Assembly (NCBI GenBank): GCA_964605155.1
Contig: CAZSAK010000011.1
Span: forward strand, 1 to 64,000
Direction of reading: 5' to 3'
From: CAZSAK01 sp964605155
GTDB lineage: Bacteria; Pseudomonadota; Gammaproteobacteria; SZUA-140
Length of the DNA: 64,000 nucleotides
Of this stretch, positions 31,703 through 40,228 are shown piece after piece; position 1 is the first letter of the stretch, and every line of letters begins with the position of its first letter. The position numbers were made by a program, and so were the translations under genes. The notes under the pieces were generated by a model. That model was not told the origin of the DNA. It made no database searches and saw nothing but the letters and a program-made list of their open reading frames with translations.

Positions 31703-32626
31703 ATGAAAAAGATAACAATTGTCGGAGCCGGCCGTGTCGGCGAATCGACCGCACAGATACTCGCAATTGCTGAAGTTTGCGATCAGGTCGTGCTTACCGA
31801 TATCCGCGAAGGTGTTGCAAAGGGAACCGCCCTGGATATCCATGAGTCATCGCCCTTGTTCAAATTCGATACCAGGGTTAGCGGAGATGATGATCCACGT
31901 GCAATGTCCGGGTCGAACATCGTCGTGATCACAGCCGGTCTGCCGCGCAAACCCGGTATGTCCCGTTCCGATGTGCTCGACGCCAATCTCGGCGTCATTC
32001 GCGGTATCGCCGATGATGTGATGTGTTATGCCCCCGATGCCATGGTAATACTGGTAACCAACCCGGTCGATGTGATGACCTATGCCTTCATGAAGGCAAC
32101 CGGATGGCAACGTAACAGGGTGTTCGGTTTGTCAGGTGTGCTGGATGCTGCCCGCATGGCGAGCTTCATTGCGCTGGAAACAGGTTTTTCCTCAAAGGAT
32201 ATCAGTACTATGGTCCTGGGCGGGCACGGCGATAGCATGGTGCCCATGCCGCGCTATACCTGCGTAAACGGCATATCGATCGAGCACTTTCTCGATCAGG
32301 AGGCCATCGCCAGGATCGTGGATCGCACCCGTAACGGTGGTGCGGAGATACTCGCCCTGAAAAAGACCAGCAGTGCAAATGATTCCCCTGCAGCGGCGGT
32401 TGCAACCATGGTGGATGCGGTATGCAATGATCGAAAGCGGATATTGCCCTGTGTCGCCATCGTGGATGGGGAATACGGCCATCGTGACATCGCGATCGGT
32501 GTACCGGTAATTCTCGGAGCGGGAGGTATGGAAAAGGTTATTGAATTGCCGCTGACGGACGAAGAACGCAATCTGTTCGAGCAATCCGTTGCACAAGTAG
32601 CCAGGGATATAGCCACGCTATCCTGA
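31703..32626 (+). CDS. mdh: Malate dehydrogenase (LDH-like type)
   Basis: 307 residues from the ATG at 31703 (MKKITIVGAGRVGES), with AAGGAG at a good distance; the longer frame upstream lacks this. NAD-binding GAGRVG, the Asp for NAD (LTDIREG), substrate arginines in AGLPRKPGMSR, NPVDVMTYAFMKATG and the catalytic His in GGHGDSMVPM. This is the LDH-like group 3 MDH common in alphaproteobacteria and some gammaproteobacteria, not the E. coli type. It lies between malic enzyme and citrate synthase genes, a malate/oxaloacetate node. Confidence 0.94.
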   Translation: MKKITIVGAGRVGESTAQILAIAEVCDQVVLTDIREGVAKGTALDIHESSPLFKFDTRVSGDDDPRAMSGSNIVVITAGLPRKPGMSRSDVLDANLGVIRGIADDVMCYAPDAMVILVTNPVDVMTYAFMKATGWQRNRVFGLSGVLDAARMASFIALETGFSSKDISTMVLGGHGDSMVPMPRYTCVNGISIEHFLDQEAIARIVDRTRNGGAEILALKKTSSANDSPAAAVATMVDAVCNDRKRILPCVAIVDGEYGHRDIAIGVPVILGAGGMEKVIELPLTDEERNLFEQSVAQVARDIATLS

Positions 32627-32678
32627 TCTGAAACGTTTGCAGTGGCTTTAGGCATTTTGCAGAAACGGAGGAATCTTT

Positions 32679-33977
32679 ATGGCAAAGGACACCGTCACTA
32701 TCACCGACAACAGGACCGGCAAGAGTATCGAACTGCCGCTGTTGGATGGTAATCTGGGTCCGGCAGCGATAGATATCAGCACCCTCTATCGTGATTTTGG
32801 TTATCTGACCTTTGATCCCGGTTTTCAGTCGACCGCCAGTTGCCGCAGTGGCATTACCTATATCGACGGTGACAAGGGTGTGCTGCTCTATCGCGGTTAT
32901 CCCATCGAGCAGTTGGCGGAAAAGAGCAGTTTCATTGAGGTTGCCTACCTGCTGATGTATGGAGAACTGCCGACCGCTGAGCAGTTGCACGCGTTCGACA
33001 TGACCATCCGACAGCACACCATGATCAAGGAAAGCCTTAAAAGTTTTTACAGCGGGTTTTATCATGATGCCCATCCGATGGCGAGCATGGTGGGTGTAGT
33101 GGGCTCATTGTCAGCTTTTTATCATGATTCCACCGATATTCATGCACCCCAGCACCGCGAGACAGCCGCACATCGTTTAATCGCCAAGATGCCGACTATC
33201 GCAGCGGCTTCGTATAAATACTCGATCGGTGAACCGTTCATCTATCCCAATAACCGCTATACATATTGCGGTAATTTATTGCATATGATGTTCTCGGTAC
33301 CCAGTGAGGACTACGAACTGGATACGATCGCCGAGAAGGCACTGGACATGATCTTTATCCTGCACGCTGACCATGAACAAAACGCCAGTACGGCGACGGT
33401 GCGCCTGGCGGGCAGTTCGGGCGCTAACCCGTTTGCCTGTATCTCGTCGGGCATTGCGGCGCTGTGGGGGCCGGCACACGGTGGTGCCAACGAGGCGGTG
33501 TTACACATGCTGAGCGAGATCGGGGATGTCAAGAACATCACAAAGTATATTGACAAGGCCAAGGACAAGAATGATCCGTTCAGGCTGATGGGTTTCGGTC
33601 ATCGTGTCTATAAAAACTACGATCCGCGTGCCAAGATCATCCGCAAAATGTGCCATGAGGTGCTCGCGAAATTCGGCAATGCGGGTGACCCGATGTTCGA
33701 GCTTGCGATGCGTCTTGAGGAGATCGCGTTGGAGGATGACTACTTCATCAAGCGCAAGCTGTATCCGAACGTGGATTTTTACTCGGGCATTATCTACAAG
33801 GCGCTCGGCATACCCACCAACATGTTTACCGTGATGTTCGCTATTGCCAGGACCGTGGGGTGGGTGGCGCAATGGATGGAGATGATCGCCGAACCGGATC
33901 AGCGCATCGGCAGGCCGCGACAGTTATTCGTCGGACCCGGGAAGCGTGATTACATCGAGGTCGATCGGAGAAAGTGA
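32679..33977 (+). CDS. gltA: Citrate synthase
   Basis: 432 residues, the hexameric, NADH-sensitive bacterial type by length and N-terminal beta domain (ELPLLDGNLGPAAIDI). Active-site histidines appear in NRYTYCGNLLHMMF, LHADHEQNAS and MGFGHRVYKNYDPRA, with the catalytic Asp in NVDFYSGI. It condenses oxaloacetate with acetyl-CoA. It lies 52 bp after mdh; SD ACGGAGG precedes the start. It ends 2 bp from the convergent gene's stop. Confidence 0.96.
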   Translation: MAKDTVTITDNRTGKSIELPLLDGNLGPAAIDISTLYRDFGYLTFDPGFQSTASCRSGITYIDGDKGVLLYRGYPIEQLAEKSSFIEVAYLLMYGELPTAEQLHAFDMTIRQHTMIKESLKSFYSGFYHDAHPMASMVGVVGSLSAFYHDSTDIHAPQHRETAAHRLIAKMPTIAAASYKYSIGEPFIYPNNRYTYCGNLLHMMFSVPSEDYELDTIAEKALDMIFILHADHEQNASTATVRLAGSSGANPFACISSGIAALWGPAHGGANEAVLHMLSEIGDVKNITKYIDKAKDKNDPFRLMGFGHRVYKNYDPRAKIIRKMCHEVLAKFGNAGDPMFELAMRLEEIALEDDYFIKRKLYPNVDFYSGIIYKALGIPTNMFTVMFAIARTVGWVAQWMEMIAEPDQRIGRPRQLFVGPGKRDYIEVDRRK

Positions 33978-33979
33978 GA

Positions 33980-34633
33980 TCACTCGGCTTCCATGAAGCC
34001 GGTGTTGATTTCTGATGATTCAATTAATGTGGCCTGTTGTTGAATCAGGCGATCCAGTTCGCTGATCGATGCACGGGGCATCGGTTTACCGTCCACCGGA
34101 CTCAGCGGTGCCTGACGTATTCCGTTGTAAGGGAATACCGTGATCTCGATACCCGTTTCCCCGGCCAGGAAATAATAGGCGGGATAGCGGATTACCTGGG
34201 CCTTTGACAGGTTCAGCCGGTTTTCCCGTATCTTGAATGGGATTGCTTCTTCAATCAGGTGCCGCGCCACGTCCTCGGGTGTATCGGTAAATGCATGGAT
34301 GGTGATCTCCGAATGTTGATCCGCGGTACCTGACAGTACCGGTCCCACCAGATGGGGATTAAAAATCTGCAGGAAGCGCATAATCCGCAGGGTTGTCTGG
34401 CGCAATTCCCTTAACTGTGAAGGCTGGGTGTCGTTCCTGAACAGGCGCTGATGTTCCAATAATGCCTGTTCAATCTCGGTATTGCGCGGCAGATTTCTGG
34501 TATTTGGCATGCCAAGGCGCGCGGCGGCCTTGCGCTTGGCGGTATAAAAATCCTTCACGCCGCTTTCCGTCATGATCTTGGCCGCTTCGATGGCCAGTAA
34601 TTTACGTGTCCGGTTTTCCTTGTCAGGTCGCAT
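33980..34633 (-). CDS. Conserved hypothetical protein, possibly nucleotidyltransferase-like
   Basis: 217 residues from the ATG at 34633 (MRPDKENRTRK), 11 bp after the mrcA stop; the frame extends upstream into mrcA but that part is a shadow. It begins with a helical segment rich in Lys/Arg (AAKIMTESGVKDFYTAKRKAAARLG) and a stretch predicting an alpha/beta domain (SEITIHAFTDTPEDVARHLIEEAIPF; VIRYPAYYFLAGETGIEITVFPYNG). The pattern is reminiscent of small nucleotidyltransferase folds but I see no definite metal triad. It is probably co-transcribed with mrcA. Confidence 0.6.
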   Translation of the reverse strand: MRPDKENRTRKLLAIEAAKIMTESGVKDFYTAKRKAAARLGMPNTRNLPRNTEIEQALLEHQRLFRNDTQPSQLRELRQTTLRIMRFLQIFNPHLVGPVLSGTADQHSEITIHAFTDTPEDVARHLIEEAIPFKIRENRLNLSKAQVIRYPAYYFLAGETGIEITVFPYNGIRQAPLSPVDGKPMPRASISELDRLIQQQATLIESSEINTGFMEAE

Positions 34634-34643
34634 ATGATGATCG

Positions 34644-37136
34644 TTAGAACAATTGTTCCGGTATCTCTGTCTTTTCGCTTGTGCCGTTCTTGCCGACGGA
34701 TGATGCCACTTCCGCATGTCGCTCTGGTACATCCTCAGTACGGAAGGTTTCGAATATCGCATGGGGGTAATTGCTGTCGACGAGCAGGCCGGTTTCGGGA
34801 TCGATGCGTACAGTTACGAGCCCGGGTGGACGTTCAAGGGGTTTTTCCGGCACCCCTTTCAATGCCTCGCCCATAAAAGTTATCCACATGGGAAGCGCAG
34901 CGCGTCCTCCAGTCTCGTGATTGCCGAGAGAGCGTGACTGATCGAAACCCACCCATGAAACGGTAACGATATCGGCATTAAAACCCGAGAACCAGGCGTC
35001 CCGCTGTTCATTGGTCGTGCCCGTCTTGCCGGCCAGATCATGGCGTCCGAGTTGTCGTGCCCGTCTTCCCGTGCCGCGCTTGATTACATCCCTCATCATG
35101 GTTGTCATCAGGTACGCATTCTGGGGGGTGATGACGCGTTTTGCGATCTTGACAGGCTGCCGGGTGGGCTGATCAGCTTGTTGCGCCGCCGGATCCTGAG
35201 GGGATTCCGCGAAAGCGGCATCTTGCACGCCAGTGGTTGTTATGCCGTTATCTTGATCGGCGGTCGCAACCACAGGTTCCGTACAATCGGGACAAACGGT
35301 ATCAGGCGTGGCCTGGCTAATGATCTCGCCATTATCCGTTTCGATGCGTTCTATATAATAAGGTGTTACCCGGTAACCTCCGTTGGCGAACACCGCGTAG
35401 CCGCCGGCAATCTGGAGTGGTGTCAGCGCGGCGCTGCCGAGCGACAGTGACAGATTTCTGGGCAGGTCGGCAGGATCGAAACCGAACCGCGAGATGTAGT
35501 CAATCGTGTATCTGATTCCCGTGGAGCGCAGCAGGCGTATCGACACGAGATTCCTCGAATGCACCAGCGCTTCACGCAGGCGGGTCGGGCCAAAGAATGT
35601 ACCGCTGTAGTTTTCAGGCCTCCAGGCACTTTCCAGTCCCGGATCATCGAAGACTACCGGTGCATCGTTGATGATGCTGGCCGGAGTGAAGCCTTTTGCC
35701 AGTGCTGCTGAATAGATAAAGGGCTTGAAGTTCGAGCCGGGTTGGCGCGCCGCCTGGGTAACACGGTTGAATTTGCTTAGATAAAAATCGAAACCGCCGG
35801 TGAGGGCATTGATCCCGCCGTTATCCGGTCGAATGGACACTAGAGCTCCCTCGACCTGAGGGATTTCCGATAGACGCCATCCTTCCTTACCCTGCTCATG
35901 TACATAGACGACGTCTCCGGGGGTGAGTACATCGGCTGCTGTCTGTGGGGCCACGCCATAGCGGTTGTCGTCAATATAGCGGCGAGCCCAGGACAAACCG
36001 GACCAGGGAATCTGCAGTGTCTGATTATCCGATCCAATCGCGATCGCCTGTTGTTCCTCGACATGAATCACGATTACAGGCATCAGCCCACCCACGGTGG
36101 GGATCTTGTCGAAAATGGATTGACGTTGCTCCTCTTCCGGGAAGGGGTCGATTTGAATGTGTCGGATCGGTCCGCGATAGCCATGACGCTCGTCATAGTC
36201 CCATAGCGCATCGCGCAACGCCCTGTTTGCAGCCTTCTGCAGGCGGCTGTCGATTGTTGTGATGACCTTGTATCCGCCGGTATAGGCATCGTTACCAAAA
36301 CGATCGACCATTACTGCACGTACCATTTCCGCAACATAGGGGGCCTCTATCTCGATGGACAGGCCGTGTAACTCGGCGTTGTCAGGTTCCGCCATTGCGG
36401 TATTGAACACCTCGTCATCAATGAACCCCAGTTTATGCATGCGGCCGAGGACATAATCGCGGCGCGTCATCGCACGATCGAGATCAGCAATTGGATTATA
36501 TCTGGAGGGTGCTTTCGGCAGTCCCGCAATCATGGCCATCTGCGCTAAACTGAGCTGATCAGGCGTGACTCCGTAGTAGATCTGTGAGGCGGCGGCGAGA
36601 CCGTAGGCGCGGTTGCCGAGATAGATCTTGTTCAGATAGAGTTCGAGTATCTCTTCCTTGCTCAATTCCTTATCGATCTTCAACGCCAGCAGGATCTCGT
36701 TGATCTTGCGCAGATAGGTCTTTTCGCTGCTCAGGAAGAAATTTCTGGCCACCTGCATGGTGATGGTGCTTCCGCCCTGGGTCTTTTCTCCGGTCCTCAC
36801 CAGGTTAAGTCCCGCCCGCAGGATCCCCTGGTAATCCACGCCGGGATGCTCGAAAAAACGATCATCTTCCGCTGCCAGTACCGCCTTTATCATCAGGTCC
36901 GGGATATCCGGGTATCGCAACGGGGTTCGTTTCATTTCACCAAATTCGGCAATCAGTTTCATGTCTCGGGTATAGACACGCAGCGGGACCTGGAGATGAA
37001 CATCCTTCAAGGTCTCAATATCCGGTAACTTCGGCGTCAGATAGATATAAGCAACCACAGCGAAGAGCATCCCTGCCAATATCGCTCCGCCCAGCCCAAT
37101 CAGGCACAATTTCACAATTCTGCGGGAAAAAATCAT
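34644..37136 (-). CDS. mrcA: Penicillin-binding protein 1A
   Basis: 830 residues. One N-terminal membrane anchor (LCLIGLGGAILAGMLFAVVAYIYL), then the GT51 transglycosylase (AEDDRFFEHPGVDYQGILRA, GGSTITMQVARNFFLS, KEEILELYLNKIYLGNRAYG), an OB-like insert, and the transpeptidase with SxxK in QPGSNFKPFIYSAAL, SxN in HSRNLVS and KTGTTNEQRD. It polymerises and cross-links peptidoglycan in the periplasm. It is divergent from pilM, the same arrangement as ponA/pilM in Pseudomonas. Confidence 0.96.
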   Translation of the reverse strand: MIFSRRIVKLCLIGLGGAILAGMLFAVVAYIYLTPKLPDIETLKDVHLQVPLRVYTRDMKLIAEFGEMKRTPLRYPDIPDLMIKAVLAAEDDRFFEHPGVDYQGILRAGLNLVRTGEKTQGGSTITMQVARNFFLSSEKTYLRKINEILLALKIDKELSKEEILELYLNKIYLGNRAYGLAAASQIYYGVTPDQLSLAQMAMIAGLPKAPSRYNPIADLDRAMTRRDYVLGRMHKLGFIDDEVFNTAMAEPDNAELHGLSIEIEAPYVAEMVRAVMVDRFGNDAYTGGYKVITTIDSRLQKAANRALRDALWDYDERHGYRGPIRHIQIDPFPEEEQRQSIFDKIPTVGGLMPVIVIHVEEQQAIAIGSDNQTLQIPWSGLSWARRYIDDNRYGVAPQTAADVLTPGDVVYVHEQGKEGWRLSEIPQVEGALVSIRPDNGGINALTGGFDFYLSKFNRVTQAARQPGSNFKPFIYSAALAKGFTPASIINDAPVVFDDPGLESAWRPENYSGTFFGPTRLREALVHSRNLVSIRLLRSTGIRYTIDYISRFGFDPADLPRNLSLSLGSAALTPLQIAGGYAVFANGGYRVTPYYIERIETDNGEIISQATPDTVCPDCTEPVVATADQDNGITTTGVQDAAFAESPQDPAAQQADQPTRQPVKIAKRVITPQNAYLMTTMMRDVIKRGTGRRARQLGRHDLAGKTGTTNEQRDAWFSGFNADIVTVSWVGFDQSRSLGNHETGGRAALPMWITFMGEALKGVPEKPLERPPGLVTVRIDPETGLLVDSNYPHAIFETFRTEDVPERHAEVASSVGKNGTSEKTEIPEQLF

Positions 37137-37320
37137 CTTTTAGAGGGGAATGAGAGATTCGTCATATAAATAATACTACTAATAGTATAAAACTTTTCAC
37201 GCTAACGGACGATAACATACCAGGTGCAAATATAATTGTTGTTTTTTAACAGCTTAATATCTATAGTTTTAAATGGGGCTAGTATACGGATATCTGTATT
37301 ACCTACCCATTTAAGGATAA
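37137..37320. promoter_or_regulatory. Divergent promoter region mrcA / pilM
   Basis: AT-rich 184 bp. TATAAT at 37231-37236 is a candidate -10 toward pilM, but its -35 is poor. Nothing more can be assigned. Confidence 0.35.
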
Positions 37321-38406
37321 ATGAAGGGTAATAAAATCGTGCATCTCTTCGAAAAAACAGCTCCGCCGTTAATTGGGCTTGATATCAGTTCCACGGCTGT
37401 CAAATTACTAGAATTAAGTCAAAGCGGGGGTCGTTACCGGGTAGAGAGTTACGCGGTCGTTCCCCTGCCGCAAACTGCGGTAGCGGAAAAAAATATCACG
37501 GATGTCGAGGCCGTCGGCAGCGCCATTAGCCGCGCCGTCAGCCGGATCGGATTGCGCACCAAGAATGCCGCAGTAGCAGTAGCGGGATCTGCGGTTATTA
37601 CCAAAATCATTTCCATGCCGGCTTCACTTTCGGACGACGAAATGTTCGACCAGATTCAATTGGAAGCGGACCAGTATATTCCATATCCCATGGAAGAAGT
37701 CAATCTGGATTTCGAAGTTCTTGGTCCAACGGATAAGACGGAGGACATGGTGGATGTCCTGCTGGCAGCCTCGCGGAGTGAAAACGTCGATATCCGGGTT
37801 GCCGCCCTGGAACTGGGGGGGCTGAACGCCAAAATCGTGGATGTCGAGGCATTTGCGATGGAAACCGCTTTTTCCCTTCTGGGCCAGCAACTGGCGGACG
37901 GAGGGGTTGGCAAGACCGTTGCCGTCATTGATGTCGGTGCCACGATGACGACCCTTAATGTCCTGAATGATTTTCGCATCATCTATACACGTGAACAGGT
38001 ATTCGGCGGCAAGCAACTTACCGAAGAAATACAACGCCGTTATGGCCTGTCCTATGAAGAGGCTGGCCTGGCTAAAAAACAGGGTGGTTTGCCCGATAAT
38101 TACGGACCGGAAGTGCTTCAGCCGTTCAAGGAGGCTATGGCGCAACAGGTCAGCCGCTCGCTGCAATTTTTCTTCTCTTCCAGTCAATACAACAGCGTGG
38201 ATCATATAGTGCTCGCCGGTGGTTGCTCATCGATCCCGGGTATCGATGAGATGTTGGAGGAAAAACTGGGTATGACGACATCGATTGCCAATCCTTTTGC
38301 TAACATGACTCTGGCATCAAAGATCAAGCCGGATGTTATCAGCAGTGACGCACCTTCTCTGATGATCGCCTGTGGCCTTGCCATGAGGAGGTTTGATAAA
38401 CGATGA
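37321..38406 (+). CDS. pilM: Type IV pilus inner-membrane platform protein PilM
   Basis: 361 residues with the actin-like ATPase fold: IGLDISSTAVKLLELS (phosphate 1), VAVIDVGATMTTLNVL (phosphate 2) and IVLAGGCSSIPGIDEM (adenosine motif). PilM is cytoplasmic and binds the PilN N-terminus. First gene of pilMNOPQ; overlaps pilN by 4 bp (ATGA). Confidence 0.96.
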   Translation: MKGNKIVHLFEKTAPPLIGLDISSTAVKLLELSQSGGRYRVESYAVVPLPQTAVAEKNITDVEAVGSAISRAVSRIGLRTKNAAVAVAGSAVITKIISMPASLSDDEMFDQIQLEADQYIPYPMEEVNLDFEVLGPTDKTEDMVDVLLAASRSENVDIRVAALELGGLNAKIVDVEAFAMETAFSLLGQQLADGGVGKTVAVIDVGATMTTLNVLNDFRIIYTREQVFGGKQLTEEIQRRYGLSYEEAGLAKKQGGLPDNYGPEVLQPFKEAMAQQVSRSLQFFFSSSQYNSVDHIVLAGGCSSIPGIDEMLEEKLGMTTSIANPFANMTLASKIKPDVISSDAPSLMIACGLAMRRFDKR

Positions 38407-38981
38407 CAAGGATTAACCTGTTACCGTGGCGTGAAACACTGCGCAAGGAGCAACAAAGACAATTCATATCTATTGCTGCAGGCGCTGCCGTATTGACGGC
38501 TGTTATCATGATTTATACCCATATCCATATCAATGGTATGATCGACGCACAGAATGCACGTAATAATTTTCTTGAAAATGAAGTTGCAGAAGTGGACAAG
38601 AAGATTTCCGAGATCAAGGAGCTCGAAACCGAGAAACAGCAGTTGCTGGCCCGTATGAACATTATTCAGCAATTGCAAAGGAGACGTCCGGAGATTGTCC
38701 ATGTATTCGACGAGATGGCAAAGAGGGTACCCGATGGCATCTACCTTACTGATATAAAGCAACAGGGCCAGTCACTGGTGATTGAGGGGGTGGCTGAATC
38801 GAATGCCCGCGTATCCGCATTTATGCGTAATCTCGATGCTTCCGACTGGTTTACTAATCCACGGCTTGTCGTAATCGAGTCAAAAGAGAAGGAAAGTGTT
38901 CGTACCAGCAAATTTACCTTGAATGTGACGCAGGTATCACCTAATAACAACACAAGTAAAACAGCAGGATTACAGACATGA
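38403..38981 (+). CDS. pilN: Type IV pilus protein PilN
   Basis: 192 residues. It starts with RINLLPWRE, the short tail that docks in PilM, followed by one membrane segment (FISIAAGAAVLTAVIMIYTHI), a coiled coil (NFLENEVAEVDKKISEIKELE) and a periplasmic ferredoxin-like domain with GIYLTDIKQQGQ. It pairs with PilO. Overlaps pilO by 4 bp. Confidence 0.95.
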   Translation: MTRINLLPWRETLRKEQQRQFISIAAGAAVLTAVIMIYTHIHINGMIDAQNARNNFLENEVAEVDKKISEIKELETEKQQLLARMNIIQQLQRRRPEIVHVFDEMAKRVPDGIYLTDIKQQGQSLVIEGVAESNARVSAFMRNLDASDWFTNPRLVVIESKEKESVRTSKFTLNVTQVSPNNNTSKTAGLQT

Positions 38982-39631
38982 AGCTTAATCTGGATGATCT
39001 GCGGAATATTGATTTCAATGATTATGGCAAGTGGCCTTTTCCGATCAAGGTTGTTGCAATCGCTTTGTTGTGCATCGCATTGGCTGGCGCTGGAATCTGG
39101 TTTGATACCAGGACACAGCTGAATTCACTCGATGTGTCACGCAGCAAGGAAGGTGAACTCAAGGAGATCTTCAAGTCAAAGCAACACCAGGCGGCGAACC
39201 TGGTGGCCTACCGCAATCAGATGGAAGAGATGAAAAGGTCTTTCGGCACGATGTTGCGCCAGTTACCCAGTAAAACCGAGGTGGATGATCTCCTGCAGGA
39301 TGTTTCCCAAACCGGGTTGAAAAACGGACTTGACATCGATTTATTCAAGCCGGAAAAAGAGGTGCCTGCAGAATTCTATGCCGAGTTGCCAATCACCATC
39401 AAGGTAACCGGCAGTTATCATGAATTCGGTAAATTCGTCAGCGACGTTGCGTCATTGCCCCGCATTGTGACATTGCATGATTTTTCAATTTTTCCGCAAA
39501 AGAAAACTAAACAGGATAACGAGAACCAGGAGGATTTGCTGGTAATGGAGGCTACAGCCAAGACGTATCGTTATCTGGATGACGAAGAAATTGCCGCCAA
39601 TGAAAAGGCCAAGGAAGAGTCACCGAAATGA
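38978..39631 (+). CDS. pilO: Type IV pilus protein PilO
   Basis: 217 residues with one membrane segment (VVAIALLCIALAGAGIWF), a coiled-coil stretch and a periplasmic domain with LPITIKVTGSYHEFGKFVSDVASLPRIVTLHDF as its strongest family block. It forms the PilN/PilO heterodimer. Overlaps pilP by 4 bp. Confidence 0.95.
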   Translation: MKLNLDDLRNIDFNDYGKWPFPIKVVAIALLCIALAGAGIWFDTRTQLNSLDVSRSKEGELKEIFKSKQHQAANLVAYRNQMEEMKRSFGTMLRQLPSKTEVDDLLQDVSQTGLKNGLDIDLFKPEKEVPAEFYAELPITIKVTGSYHEFGKFVSDVASLPRIVTLHDFSIFPQKKTKQDNENQEDLLVMEATAKTYRYLDDEEIAANEKAKEESPK

Positions 39632-40206
39632 AGACGATTGTCATAAGGCATTCATTTTGCAGGGATGCAGGCGAACATAACACGGCACACCGGCTGGTTG
39701 CGTTGTTGCTGTTGAGCGGTATGTTGATGGCGTGCAGTGATGATGGGATGTCCGATCTGCAGAATTATGTAGAACAGGTTAAGTCGGAAAAACAGGGACA
39801 GGTCGAACCATTACCGGAATTCAAGCCGTTTGAGACCTTCGTGTATAAATCTGACGAAATCAAGGATCCGTTTACATCATGGGAAACACAGGTACAAAAT
39901 GTTGCACAGAGTTCCCAGAACAACCAGATTCATCCGGATGCAAATCGTCGCAAGGAAGTGCTGGAGGGATTTCCATTAAACTCGTTGCTAATGATGGGTA
40001 CGCTGGAGTATAAGGATCAGACTTGGGGACTTATCAAGGCACCCGACGGTATCGTCTATCGGGTAAAAAGTGGTAATTATCTCGGGCAGAATCACGGCAA
40101 GATCAGGGTAATTTCCAAGAATAAAATGGCCTTAACAGAAATAGTGCCTGATGGACTTGGCGGCTGGGAAAAACGTCAGGCTTCAATATCATTGTTGGGA
40201 GAATGA
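39628..40206 (+). CDS. pilP: Type IV pilus lipoprotein PilP
   Basis: 192 residues. The first 25 residues before the hydrophobic core are longer than usual; the lipobox is LMAC in LLLSGMLMACSDDG. The C-terminal beta domain (FPLNSLLMMGTLEYKDQTWGLIKAPDGIVYRVKSGNYLG) binds PilQ and links the inner-membrane platform to the secretin. Confidence 0.94.
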   Translation: MKTIVIRHSFCRDAGEHNTAHRLVALLLLSGMLMACSDDGMSDLQNYVEQVKSEKQGQVEPLPEFKPFETFVYKSDEIKDPFTSWETQVQNVAQSSQNNQIHPDANRRKEVLEGFPLNSLLMMGTLEYKDQTWGLIKAPDGIVYRVKSGNYLGQNHGKIRVISKNKMALTEIVPDGLGGWEKRQASISLLGE

Positions 40207-40228
40207 TCCCGTAACAGGGGGCGAATAT

